This document shows, piece by piece, positions 42,502 through 49,618 of a stretch of 51,251 nt of DNA (the stretch's first letter is position 1; each line of letters starts with the position of its first letter). The position numbers and the translations under genes were made by a program. The DNA is from an uncultured Eubacteriales bacterium (GTDB lineage: Bacteria; Bacillota; Clostridia; Oscillospirales; Oscillospiraceae), in contig USAC01000005.1 in assembly GCA_900552475.1 (NCBI GenBank), positions 1-51,251 on the forward strand, read 5' to 3'. The notes under the pieces were generated by a model that was not told the DNA's origin, searched no databases, and saw nothing but the letters and a program-made list of their open reading frames with translations.

Positions 42502-44286
42502 ATGGCAGGATCCGGGAGCTTTACGGGCACGACGGCCAACAGCGCCATCGTGCCGACGATTACATGGTCGGCGGCGCAGTCGCAGGAGGGGAACTACTCC
42601 GATGTGACGGCGGTGCTGACCTATGACCGCACGAACAGCGGGTACACGACCTACGGCACCTGGTCGGGGTCGATCACGATCAACGGAGCGGCGACGGCGG
42701 GCAGCCGGTATCTCGAGATCGGCTATCAGACGCACACGGAGGCCATCCGCGCGACGGTACGCGTGTATCACGAGACGGACGGCAGCCGCAGCGTGACGAT
42801 CTCGGCCGCGGGCGGCATCTCGGGGACGAGCCTGTCCTCGACGGAAATTGCGGCGTCGGTGACGCTCAACACGATCCCGCGCGCGTCGGCGCTCAGCTTC
42901 GGGACGTTCACGCTCGGTGCGGCGGCGGGGATCACGGTGCAGGCGGCGAGCGAGAGCTTCCGCCACACGATCCGCTGCGCGCTCGGGTCGAAAAGCGCGG
43001 TGATCGCCGACAGGACGTCGGCACGAAGCGTCAGCTGGACGATGCCGCTGGCGTGGGCGGCGGAGCTGCCCGAGAGCACGGCCGGGGCGGGAACACTGAC
43101 GGTGGAGACGTATCAGGGGAGCACGCTCATCGGAAGTCGGTCGTATGCCTGCACGGTCTATGTGCCGGAGAGTGTGAAGCCGTCGGGGACGCTGACGGTC
43201 TCGGTGGTGAACGAGGGCGCGGCGGCGGACTGGGGTGTCTGCATCCGGGGACGGAGCAGCCTTTCGTATCAGGCGGCGGTGACAGGCGCCTACGGCGCGG
43301 CGGTGCGGACGTGCCGGGTGAGCTTCTCGGGAGCGTCGGCGGACGGACTGAGCGGAACGGTCGGCCCGGCGGAGCGCAGCGGCAGCCAGAAGGCAACGGC
43401 GGTGGTGACGGACGCTCGCGGCCGCTCTGTGACGCTCACGAGCGCGGCGGTGGAGGTGCTGGACTACTATCAGCCGGTGCTGGAGACGGTCTCGGTCGGA
43501 CGATGCGGCGCGGACGGGACGCTGCAGACGGACGGGGCGTATGTGCGCATTCTTTGCACGGCGCGGTGCGCGCCGTGCGGCGGGCACAACGCGCTGACGC
43601 TGCGCGCACGGTACCGGCGCGTCGGCGGGAGCTGGGGCGCGTATCAGTCGCTTACGAGCGGCACGGCAAGCGTACTCGCGGGCTTTGAGACGACGGGCTC
43701 GTATGAGGTACAGCTGACGGCGTCGGACAGTCTCGGCGGGAGCAAGACGGTACTGGTGCCCGTCTCGACGGCGGAGGTGACGCTGCATCTGCGCTCCGGC
43801 GGCAAGGGCGCGGCCTTCGGCAAGTACAGCGAGAAGGAAGCACTGGAGTGTGCGTGGAACGCGGAATTTCAGGGAGAGGTGCAGGCGGCGTCGCTGCGTG
43901 TGGGCGGACGGATGCTGCTCGACTGGATCTATCCGATCGGCGCGGTGTATATCTCGGCGTCGGCGACGGATCCGAAGACACTTTTCGGCGGGACGTGGAC
44001 GCGGATCAAGGACCGCTTTCTGCTTGCTGCGGGCGACACCTTCGCCGTGGGAAAGACCGGCGGTGAAGCGAGCCACACGCTGACTGTGGACGAGATCCCG
44101 GATCATACGCACAGCTATCAGTACACCGGCCAGAGCACGGTCATAGGTACGGACACGATCCGGCTATATGACCGCAACGGACAGCCGAACCAGTACACGG
44201 GGCAGCAAAGCAGCAACTGCGGGGGCAAGGCACACAACAATATGCCGCCGTATTTGGCGGTTTACGTCTGGCGGAGGACATCTTAA
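42502..44286 (+). CDS. Phage minor structural protein / tail fibre (DUF859-like)
   Basis: A 594-residue beta-rich protein. The first 450 residues contain repeated immunoglobulin-like units resembling the DUF859 minor structural family. The C-terminal 130 residues are a fibre-tip domain: YPIGAVYISASATDP, LFGGTWTRIKDRFLLAAGD, GGEASHTLTVDEIPDHTHSY and NNMPPYLAVYVWRR, typical of receptor-binding tips in gut phages. It starts three bases after the previous stop and is probably the host-recognition protein. Confidence 0.75.
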   Translation: MAGSGSFTGTTANSAIVPTITWSAAQSQEGNYSDVTAVLTYDRTNSGYTTYGTWSGSITINGAATAGSRYLEIGYQTHTEAIRATVRVYHETDGSRSVTISAAGGISGTSLSSTEIAASVTLNTIPRASALSFGTFTLGAAAGITVQAASESFRHTIRCALGSKSAVIADRTSARSVSWTMPLAWAAELPESTAGAGTLTVETYQGSTLIGSRSYACTVYVPESVKPSGTLTVSVVNEGAAADWGVCIRGRSSLSYQAAVTGAYGAAVRTCRVSFSGASADGLSGTVGPAERSGSQKATAVVTDARGRSVTLTSAAVEVLDYYQPVLETVSVGRCGADGTLQTDGAYVRILCTARCAPCGGHNALTLRARYRRVGGSWGAYQSLTSGTASVLAGFETTGSYEVQLTASDSLGGSKTVLVPVSTAEVTLHLRSGGKGAAFGKYSEKEALECAWNAEFQGEVQAASLRVGGRMLLDWIYPIGAVYISASATDPKTLFGGTWTRIKDRFLLAAGDTFAVGKTGGEASHTLTVDEIPDHTHSYQYTGQSTVIGTDTIRLYDRNGQPNQYTGQQSSNCGGKAHNNMPPYLAVYVWRRTS

Positions 44287-44302
44287 ATAAGGAGGGAAAA
44301 TC

Positions 44303-45412
44303 ATGGCATCGACCTATCAGACCGTGCGCTACGGCTCGACGGGCAGCGCCGTGCGGCAGCTGCAGAGTGCGCTGAACCAGAAGGGCTATCAGCTGTCGGA
44401 GGACGGCATCTTCGGCGCGAAGACGCGCGCGGCGGTGAGAGACTATCAGAAGAAGAACGGGCTGCTGCTCGACGGGATCGCGGGCAGCCAGACATGGAAC
44501 CATCTGATGAGCGCGGCGGCTGCGCCGAGCGGGCCGACGGAGAGCCGTCAGGTGCTCTCGGGCGTTTCGGACGAGACGGCAGCGCGGCTGGCGCAGCTGG
44601 AGAAGGGGTACGAGGCGTCGGGCGACGTGACGGCGGCGCAGGAGGAGCAGCGGAGCATCGAGGCACTGCGCCCCGGTGCGTGGCGGTCGAGCTATGCGGG
44701 GCAGCTCGAGCAGCTCTACAGTGAGATCAGCGGGCGCGGGGCGTTCCGGTATGACCCGGCAGAGGATGCGGCGTTTGTGCAGTACGCCGGGATGTATCAG
44801 CGGCAGGGCCGCCGGGCGATGGAGGACACGCTCGGACAGGCCGCGGCGCTGACGGGCGGCTACGGCAGCTCCTATGCACAGGCGACAGGACAGCAGAGCT
44901 ACGGTGAGTATCTGCAGAAGCTCAATGAGGTGCTGCCAGAGCTGGAGCAGGCGGCACGCAGCCGCTATGACGCGGAGGGCAAAAGCATGCTGCAGCAGTA
45001 TCAGCTCCTGCAGGGGCGTGAGGACGATGAACGCAGCGCGTGGGAGGCGGCGATGGAGGCTTGGCAGAAGGAGGCGGACAGCGCCGCCAAGCGCACGCAG
45101 ACCGCTGCGCAGCAGGACTATGACGCATGGCAGGACGCGCTGAAGTACTACCGCGACAAGGCGAATGCCGAGCAGAAGGCGGCGGACGGTAAGACGTACA
45201 ATACCGGGACCGCCGCGCCCGCGCAGCGCACCGAGTCGCTCAGCTCCGCGGCGGCGGAGAGCCTGGAGCGGGCGATCGGGAACTACTTCCGCGCGGGGGA
45301 CAGCGCGAGCGCGCAGAGCCTGCTCGCGCAGTACAGCGGCCGCATGACCCCGGCGCAGAAGAAGCGCTTCGCGGCGCTGTTTTCACGCTACGACGCGGAG
45401 GCGGGCATCTGA
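44303..45412 (+). CDS. Peptidoglycan-binding-domain protein
   Basis: A 369-residue protein whose first 70 residues form a PG_binding_1 domain (GSTGSAVRQLQSALNQKGY, EDGIFGAKTRAAVRDYQKK, LDGIAGSQTWNHL). The rest is helical and Ala/Gln/Glu-rich with no hydrolase motif and no signal peptide. In a structural cassette it may be an internal or tail-tip virion protein that attaches to the cell wall. AAGGAGGG lies upstream. It is the last gene of the structural cassette. Confidence 0.75.
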   Translation: MASTYQTVRYGSTGSAVRQLQSALNQKGYQLSEDGIFGAKTRAAVRDYQKKNGLLLDGIAGSQTWNHLMSAAAAPSGPTESRQVLSGVSDETAARLAQLEKGYEASGDVTAAQEEQRSIEALRPGAWRSSYAGQLEQLYSEISGRGAFRYDPAEDAAFVQYAGMYQRQGRRAMEDTLGQAAALTGGYGSSYAQATGQQSYGEYLQKLNEVLPELEQAARSRYDAEGKSMLQQYQLLQGREDDERSAWEAAMEAWQKEADSAAKRTQTAAQQDYDAWQDALKYYRDKANAEQKAADGKTYNTGTAAPAQRTESLSSAAAESLERAIGNYFRAGDSASAQSLLAQYSGRMTPAQKKRFAALFSRYDAEAGI

Positions 45413-45416
45413 CGGC

Positions 45417-45444
45417 TTGACAGCGGCGCGCTTTTCGGTACAAT
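45417..45444 (+). promoter_or_regulatory. Promoter of the transglutaminase-like gene
   Basis: TTGACA (45417-45422) and TACAAT (45439-45444), 16 bases apart, begin five bases after the peptidoglycan-binding gene. Confidence 0.6.
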
Positions 45445-45486
45445 AGGGGAGTGATCAAACGAGAAGCGCGGAAGGGGGCGGCGTAT

Positions 45487-46491
45487 ATGGCGGGCTGGTA
45501 CTATCGGCAGCTGGACCGGAGCGGCCGGGAGGTCTATGACGGGATGCGGGCGGGCTTTGCCGCGCTCGCGCCCGCCATCCGCCTGCCCCGGCTGGAGGGG
45601 GAGCGGCTGTCGGAGATCTATCTGCGGCTGAAGCTCGACGAGCCGCTGCTGTTTCATGTGACGGGGTTCAAGTATCGGTTCGACCCGCGCGGGGATCATA
45701 TCGAGCTGATCCCGGAATATCTCTTCGACAAGGGGAAGATCCGCACGCACCGGCAGGCGATCGACGCGCGGCTGGAGCGGCTGGCGCGGCCGCTGCGCGG
45801 AAAGAGCGAGCTTGAGCGCGAGCAGGCGATTCACGACTTCATGCTGGAGAACGTCCGCTATGACAAGCTCAAAAAGAGCTATTCGCACGAGATCATCGGG
45901 CCGCTGACGCAGGGCGTCGGCGTGTGCGAGGGGATCGCGAAGACGGTGAAGGCGCTGTGCGACGCGGTGGGGCTGGAGTGCATCGTCGCGCTCAGTGAAG
46001 CAAACCCGGACGCGGGCGTCAAGTACCGGCACACGTGGAACGTCGTGACCGTGGGCGGCAGGCGCTATCACCTCGACGCGACGTTTGACAACTCCCTGCA
46101 GCGGGGCGTAAAGCGGTACGACTACTTCAACCTCGATGACAGACACATCTTCCGCGACCACGAGGAGCTGGTGCTGCCGGTGCCGCCGTGTACGGAGGAG
46201 AAGGGGTATTTTTACCGGCCGGTGTCGCTGACGAAGGTGGAGGACGTCGAAAACCGCGCGAAGCAGGCGCTGCGCAAAAAGCAGGCGCACTTTGTGTTCC
46301 ACTGGCGCGGCGGCGGGCTGAATCGTGCGGTGCTTGAGGACATTCTTACGAGGTGTCAAGCGCTGGCGCAGGCGAAGGGGAGAGGCGTCGCGTGCTTCAT
46401 AAACCGGGCGCAGAGCGTGATCCAGCTGGACTTCCCGGAGGGGCCGGGCACGGGGATCGACGTGCAGCAGCCTGACGAGGGACGGGAGTAA
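45487..46491 (+). CDS. Transglutaminase-like superfamily protein
   Basis: A 334-residue protein with the transglutaminase/protease-like triad: Cys in QGVGVCEGIAK, His in YRHTWNVV and Asp in YHLDATFD. It has no signal peptide or membrane span, so it is probably cytosolic. The ATG at 45487 is chosen because GGAAGGGGG is about nine bases upstream; GTG at 45451 lies at the predicted transcription start. Its own promoter sets it apart from the phage genes, but GC content and codon style match them. Substrate unknown. Confidence 0.78.
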   Translation: MAGWYYRQLDRSGREVYDGMRAGFAALAPAIRLPRLEGERLSEIYLRLKLDEPLLFHVTGFKYRFDPRGDHIELIPEYLFDKGKIRTHRQAIDARLERLARPLRGKSELEREQAIHDFMLENVRYDKLKKSYSHEIIGPLTQGVGVCEGIAKTVKALCDAVGLECIVALSEANPDAGVKYRHTWNVVTVGGRRYHLDATFDNSLQRGVKRYDYFNLDDRHIFRDHEELVLPVPPCTEEKGYFYRPVSLTKVEDVENRAKQALRKKQAHFVFHWRGGGLNRAVLEDILTRCQALAQAKGRGVACFINRAQSVIQLDFPEGPGTGIDVQQPDEGRE

Positions 46492-46557
46492 TTGCCTAAA
46501 GAACGGCTCTGTATGTGCCGGATTTTTGGAGAATGTGCGGAAATGATGCAAAAACCC

Positions 46558-46586
46558 TTGACAAGCGGGGGCTGACGTGTTACGAT
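46558..46586 (+). promoter_or_regulatory. Promoter of the metQNI operon
   Basis: TTGACA (46558-46563) and TACGAT (46581-46586), 17 bases apart. Transcription would begin near 46593, about 40 bases before the leader peptide. Confidence 0.75.
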
Positions 46587-46631
46587 CCCAAACGTCCAAA
46601 GCAAATACTCTGGAACAAGGAGGAAAGCAAG

Positions 46632-46736
46632 ATGAAGAAGCAGAGCGCCATCATGATGATGATGCTGATGCGCATGTGCTCCATGTGCATGCTTCGTTGC
46701 GCCCAATTCGGCCAACTGCTTTCCCAGCCCTGTTAA
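46632..46736 (+). CDS. Met/Cys-rich leader peptide of metQNI
   Basis: A 34-residue peptide with AAGGAGG seven bases before the ATG. It contains nine Met (four in a row at residues 8-11, then 13, 15, 18, 20) and four Cys. No signal or function as a protein is apparent. It lies between the metQNI promoter and an intrinsic terminator, upstream of genes for methionine uptake. This matches ribosome-mediated attenuation: stalling at Met (or Cys) codons should favour read-through. Confidence 0.8.
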   Translation: MKKQSAIMMMMLMRMCSMCMLRCAQFGQLLSQPC

Positions 46737-46806
46737 AGCCCGGTACGCCGGGATGCCTGATGGTTTGAGCAGCGGAAGGTCGAACGGCCTTCCGCTGTTT
46801 TATTTT
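46718..46806 (+). terminator. Attenuator of metQNI with antiterminator pairing
   Basis: The terminator stem is CAGCGGAAGG (46770-46779) with CCTTCCGCTG (46788-46797), followed by TTTTATTTT. A small hairpin CCCGG-TACG-CCGGG lies at 46739-46752. GCTTTCC inside the last leader codons (46718-46724) can pair with GGAAGGT (46774-46780), with two G-U pairs, and so compete with the terminator. That competing fold would form if a ribosome stopped at the Met run and be blocked if it reached the stop codon at 46734. Confidence 0.75.
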
Positions 46807-46830
46807 GAAGAGAAGGAGCTGAGGACAGTG

Positions 46831-46875
46831 ATGCGCCTGAGCAAACGAATGTGTCCTCCGGACACAGCACTTTAA
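46831..46875 (+). CDS. Possible second mini-ORF before metQ
   Basis: A 14-codon frame (MRLSKRMCPP then DTAL) follows the attenuator; a GTG one codon earlier (46828) has AAGGAG at good spacing. It contains Met and Cys codons and overlaps a hairpin TGTGTCC/GGACACA. It may be a second stalling peptide or chance. Confidence 0.3.
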   Translation: MRLSKRMCPPDTAL

Positions 46876-46951
46876 GAGATGGTCCCGGGACGGGAGAAAA
46901 TGTTCAACCTGCATGGAAATGCACTGTATATTTTTAAAGGAGAAGATCCAC

Positions 46952-47824
46952 ATGAAACACAATCACTTTACCAAGCTGATTACCCTTGCGCTGGCCCTCG
47001 TGCTGGCTCTGGGTCTGGTTGCCTGCGGCAATCAGCAGACCACCGCCGCGACCGTTAAGATCGGCGTGCCCAACGACACCACCAACGAGGCCCGTGCTCT
47101 GCTGCTGCTGCAGGAGAACGGCATCATCAAGCTCAAGGACGGCGTCGGCATCACCGCCACCAAGAACGACATCGCCGAGAATCCCTACAACGTCGAGATC
47201 GTTGAGGCCGAGGCTGCGCAGCTGCCCAACATGCTCAAGGACTTTGACTACGCCGTTATCAACAGCAACTATGCCATCAACGCCGGCCTGAACCCCGTGA
47301 AGGATTCTCTGGCCATCGAGGGCGCCGCTTCCGCCTATGTCAACGTGCTGGTTGTCAAGGAGGGCAACGAGAACGCCCCCAAGATCCTCGCCCTGAAGGC
47401 CGCTCTCGAGAGCAAGCAGGTCGTCGACTACATCAATGAGAAGTATAACGGTTCCGTCGTCTCTGTCGTGGAGAACCCCACCGACGGCTATGACGCCTCC
47501 ATCGACTACAGCGCGCTGAACGGCGAGACCGTCAGCATCGCCGCGACCCCCGCGCCCCACGCCGAGATCCTCGAGATCGTCAAGAACATTCTGGCTGAGA
47601 AGGGTATCACACTGAAGATCCAGGTCGTCAACGACTACGTCACCCCCAACACCTTCGTTGAGGACGGCAGCATCGACGCCAACTACTTCCAGCACCTGCC
47701 CTACCTCGAGGACTTCAACGCCCAGCAGGGTACGCACCTCGTCTCCGTGGCCGGTATCCACGTCGAGCCCATGGGCCTCTACGGTGGCAAGCAGACCACA
47801 CTCGACGCTGTCAGCGGCAAGTAA
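46952..47824 (+). CDS. metQ: MetQ-type methionine-binding lipoprotein, circularly permuted
   Basis: The substrate-binding lipoprotein of a methionine importer, 290 residues. Residues 1-25 form a lipoprotein signal ending LGLVAC (Cys25). Family segments occur in swapped order: VPNDTTNEARALLLLQENG (39-57), NPYNVEIVEAEAAQLP, VINSNYAINAGLNP and the canonical C-terminal-like INEKYNGSVVSVVE come first; a linker (175-190) follows; then ETVSIAATPAPHAEIL (192 on), which is the usual N-terminus, and DANYFQHLPYLEDF (about 241-254). In normal MetQ the FQH segment precedes VPND by about 50 residues. AAAGGAG is nine to ten bases before the ATG. The gene heads metQNI. Confidence 0.9.
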   Translation: MKHNHFTKLITLALALVLALGLVACGNQQTTAATVKIGVPNDTTNEARALLLLQENGIIKLKDGVGITATKNDIAENPYNVEIVEAEAAQLPNMLKDFDYAVINSNYAINAGLNPVKDSLAIEGAASAYVNVLVVKEGNENAPKILALKAALESKQVVDYINEKYNGSVVSVVENPTDGYDASIDYSALNGETVSIAATPAPHAEILEIVKNILAEKGITLKIQVVNDYVTPNTFVEDGSIDANYFQHLPYLEDFNAQQGTHLVSVAGIHVEPMGLYGGKQTTLDAVSGK

Positions 47825-47844
47825 GTGAAAGGAGGGAGACGTTC

Positions 47845-48852
47845 GTGATCGAGTTAAAGCATGTCTGTAAGACATTTGAATCCGGAACCGGCGGGGTGGA
47901 CGCGCTCAAGGATGTCTCCCTGACGATCGAAGATGGCGACGTCTACGGTATCATCGGTATGAGCGGCGCCGGTAAAAGCACACTGGTGCGCTGCATCAAC
48001 CTGCTTGAGCGCCCCACCAGCGGCGAGGTGATTGTCAACGGCGAACGCCTTGACACCATGACCCCGGCACAGCTGCGTGCGGCCCGCCGCGAAATTACGA
48101 TGATCTTCCAGCACTTCAACCTGCTCATGCAGCGCACCTGCCTGCGCAACATCTGCTTCCCGATGGAGCTCAACGGCGTCAAGCGCGCCGACGCGGAGAA
48201 GCGCGCCATGGAGCTGCTGGAGCTGGTCGGCCTGCCGGACAAGGCAAGCGCCTATCCCGCGCAGCTCTCCGGCGGCCAGCAGCAGCGCGTCGCCATCGCC
48301 CGCGCGCTGGCGACCGATCCGAAGGTGCTTTTGTGCGATGAGGCGACCAGCGCCCTCGATCCCAACACGACGCACCAGATTCTCGAGCTCATCAAGGACA
48401 TCAACAAAAAGCTCGGCATCACAGTCGTCGTCATCACGCACCAGATGAGCGTGGTGAAGGAGATCTGCAGCCACGTCGCCATTCTGGATAACGGCGTGGT
48501 GGAGGAATCGGGGCTTGTGTCGGCGGTGTTCGCCGCGCCGAAGTCCGCCGCCGCGCGCCGCCTGGTGTTCCCCGGCGGGATCGACGAGCTTGTCTCCGAC
48601 CCTCTGGCCGAGCGCAAGGTGCGCATCATCTTCCAGGACAGCCAGACCACGGGCATCCCGATGGTCGCACGGCTGGCCTCGGAGGAGGGAATCCTCTGCA
48701 ACGTGATCTCCGCGACGACGCAGAAGCTCTCCGAGCAGGTCTACGGCAGCATGCTGCTGGGCATCCCCAGCGGCCAGTATAAGCGTGCGCTGGAGGTTAT
48801 CTCCGGCATCGGCAACATCCAGATCGAGGAGGTGGACCAGAATGTACAGTAA
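47845..48852 (+). CDS. metN: Methionine ABC transporter ATP-binding protein
   Basis: The ATPase of the importer, 335 residues. It has Walker A GMSGAGKSTLVR (about 36-47), Q-loop FQHFNLL, signature LSGGQQQRVAIARAL, Walker B VLLCDEATSALD and an H-loop His in VITHQMS. The C-terminal 85 residues are a NIL/ACT domain (KVRIIFQDSQTTGIPMVAR), which in MetN binds methionine and inhibits transport. GTG start with GGAGGGAG seven bases upstream. Its end overlaps metI by 11 bases. Confidence 0.96.
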   Translation: MIELKHVCKTFESGTGGVDALKDVSLTIEDGDVYGIIGMSGAGKSTLVRCINLLERPTSGEVIVNGERLDTMTPAQLRAARREITMIFQHFNLLMQRTCLRNICFPMELNGVKRADAEKRAMELLELVGLPDKASAYPAQLSGGQQQRVAIARALATDPKVLLCDEATSALDPNTTHQILELIKDINKKLGITVVVITHQMSVVKEICSHVAILDNGVVEESGLVSAVFAAPKSAAARRLVFPGGIDELVSDPLAERKVRIIFQDSQTTGIPMVARLASEEGILCNVISATTQKLSEQVYGSMLLGIPSGQYKRALEVISGIGNIQIEEVDQNVQ

Positions 48853-49543
48853 CCTGTTTGACCCGCAGTCCATTCAGGACCTGATGGCGGCTCTGCCGAC
48901 CATCCCGTACGCGATCTGGGAGACGTTCTATGTCACCGTGCTGAGCACGGCGCTGTCGCTTGTGCTGGGCCTGCCGCTGGGCGTGCTGCTCGTCGTGGGC
49001 GAGAAGAACGGCGTTCTGCCGCTGCCCACGTGGCTGCTGCATGTGCTGAACGTCATCATCAACCTCCTGCGCTCCATCCCGTTCCTGATCCTCATGATCA
49101 TGGTGTTCCCGCTCTCGCGTCTGCTGATCGGTACGGCCGTCGGCACCACGGCGACGATCGTGCCGCTGGTTGTGGCGGCGTTCCCGTTCGTGGCGCGTCT
49201 GGTTGAGACCAGTCTGCGCGAGGTGGACGGCAACATCATCGAAGCAGCGCAGAGCATGGGCGCGACGCCGATGCAGATCATCTGCAAGGTGATGATCCCC
49301 GAGAGCGTTCCGTCGCTCATCCAGAACATTACGATTGCACTGACCACGATCCTCGGCTATTCGGCCATGAGCGGTATCATCGGTGGCGGCGGCCTCGGCA
49401 AGATCGCCATCGACTACGGCTACTATCGCTACAAGTATCTAGTGATGCTGGTGGCGGTCGTGATCCTGATCCTGCTGGTGCAGCTGTTCCAGAGCCTGGG
49501 GACCTGGCTTTCCCGCCGCAGCGACAAGCGGCTGAAGAAGTAA
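48842..49543 (+). CDS. metI: Methionine ABC transporter permease
   Basis: A 233-residue permease with five to six spans. It has TIPYAIWETFYVTVLSTALS near the N-terminus and the EAA loop with VETSLREVDGNIIEAAQSMG and ATPMQIICKVMIPESVPSLI. The ATG at 48842 has GAGGAGGTGG upstream inside metN, so translation is probably coupled. A terminator follows. Confidence 0.95.
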   Translation: MYSNLFDPQSIQDLMAALPTIPYAIWETFYVTVLSTALSLVLGLPLGVLLVVGEKNGVLPLPTWLLHVLNVIINLLRSIPFLILMIMVFPLSRLLIGTAVGTTATIVPLVVAAFPFVARLVETSLREVDGNIIEAAQSMGATPMQIICKVMIPESVPSLIQNITIALTTILGYSAMSGIIGGGGLGKIAIDYGYYRYKYLVMLVAVVILILLVQLFQSLGTWLSRRSDKRLKK

Positions 49544-49554
49544 TCACAGCAAGC

Positions 49555-49587
49555 ATCCCGCCGGATCCGTCCGGCGGGATTTTTTTC
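49555..49587 (+). terminator. Terminator of metQNI
   Basis: A perfect 11-bp stem (49555-49565 with 49570-49580), four-base loop, then T7. Confidence 0.9.
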
Positions 49588-49618
49588 AAGAGATTCCGAA
49601 ATCTCAGGAGGAGATTTT

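Noticed and set aside
41833..44112. 759-codon minus-strand frame across the tail genes
   Set aside because: Arg/Ala-rich shadow produced by high GC; the plus-strand frames have coupled starts and phage features.
35200..46500. Integrated prophage with attachment sites
   Set aside because: No integrase, no tRNA target and no flanking direct repeat were seen, so no att sites are claimed.
46504..46530. Weak hairpin with T5 after the transglutaminase gene
   Set aside because: The stem is only four base pairs, too weak to call a terminator.
46515..46736. Longer 73-codon version of the Met-rich frame
   Set aside because: Its start lies upstream of the promoter at 46558-46586; the ATG at 46632 has the ribosome site.
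46593..46951. SAM riboswitch or T-box before metQ
   Set aside because: I looked for the S-box core and for the T-box AGGGTGGNACCGCG element and found neither; the leader-peptide model explains the terminator.
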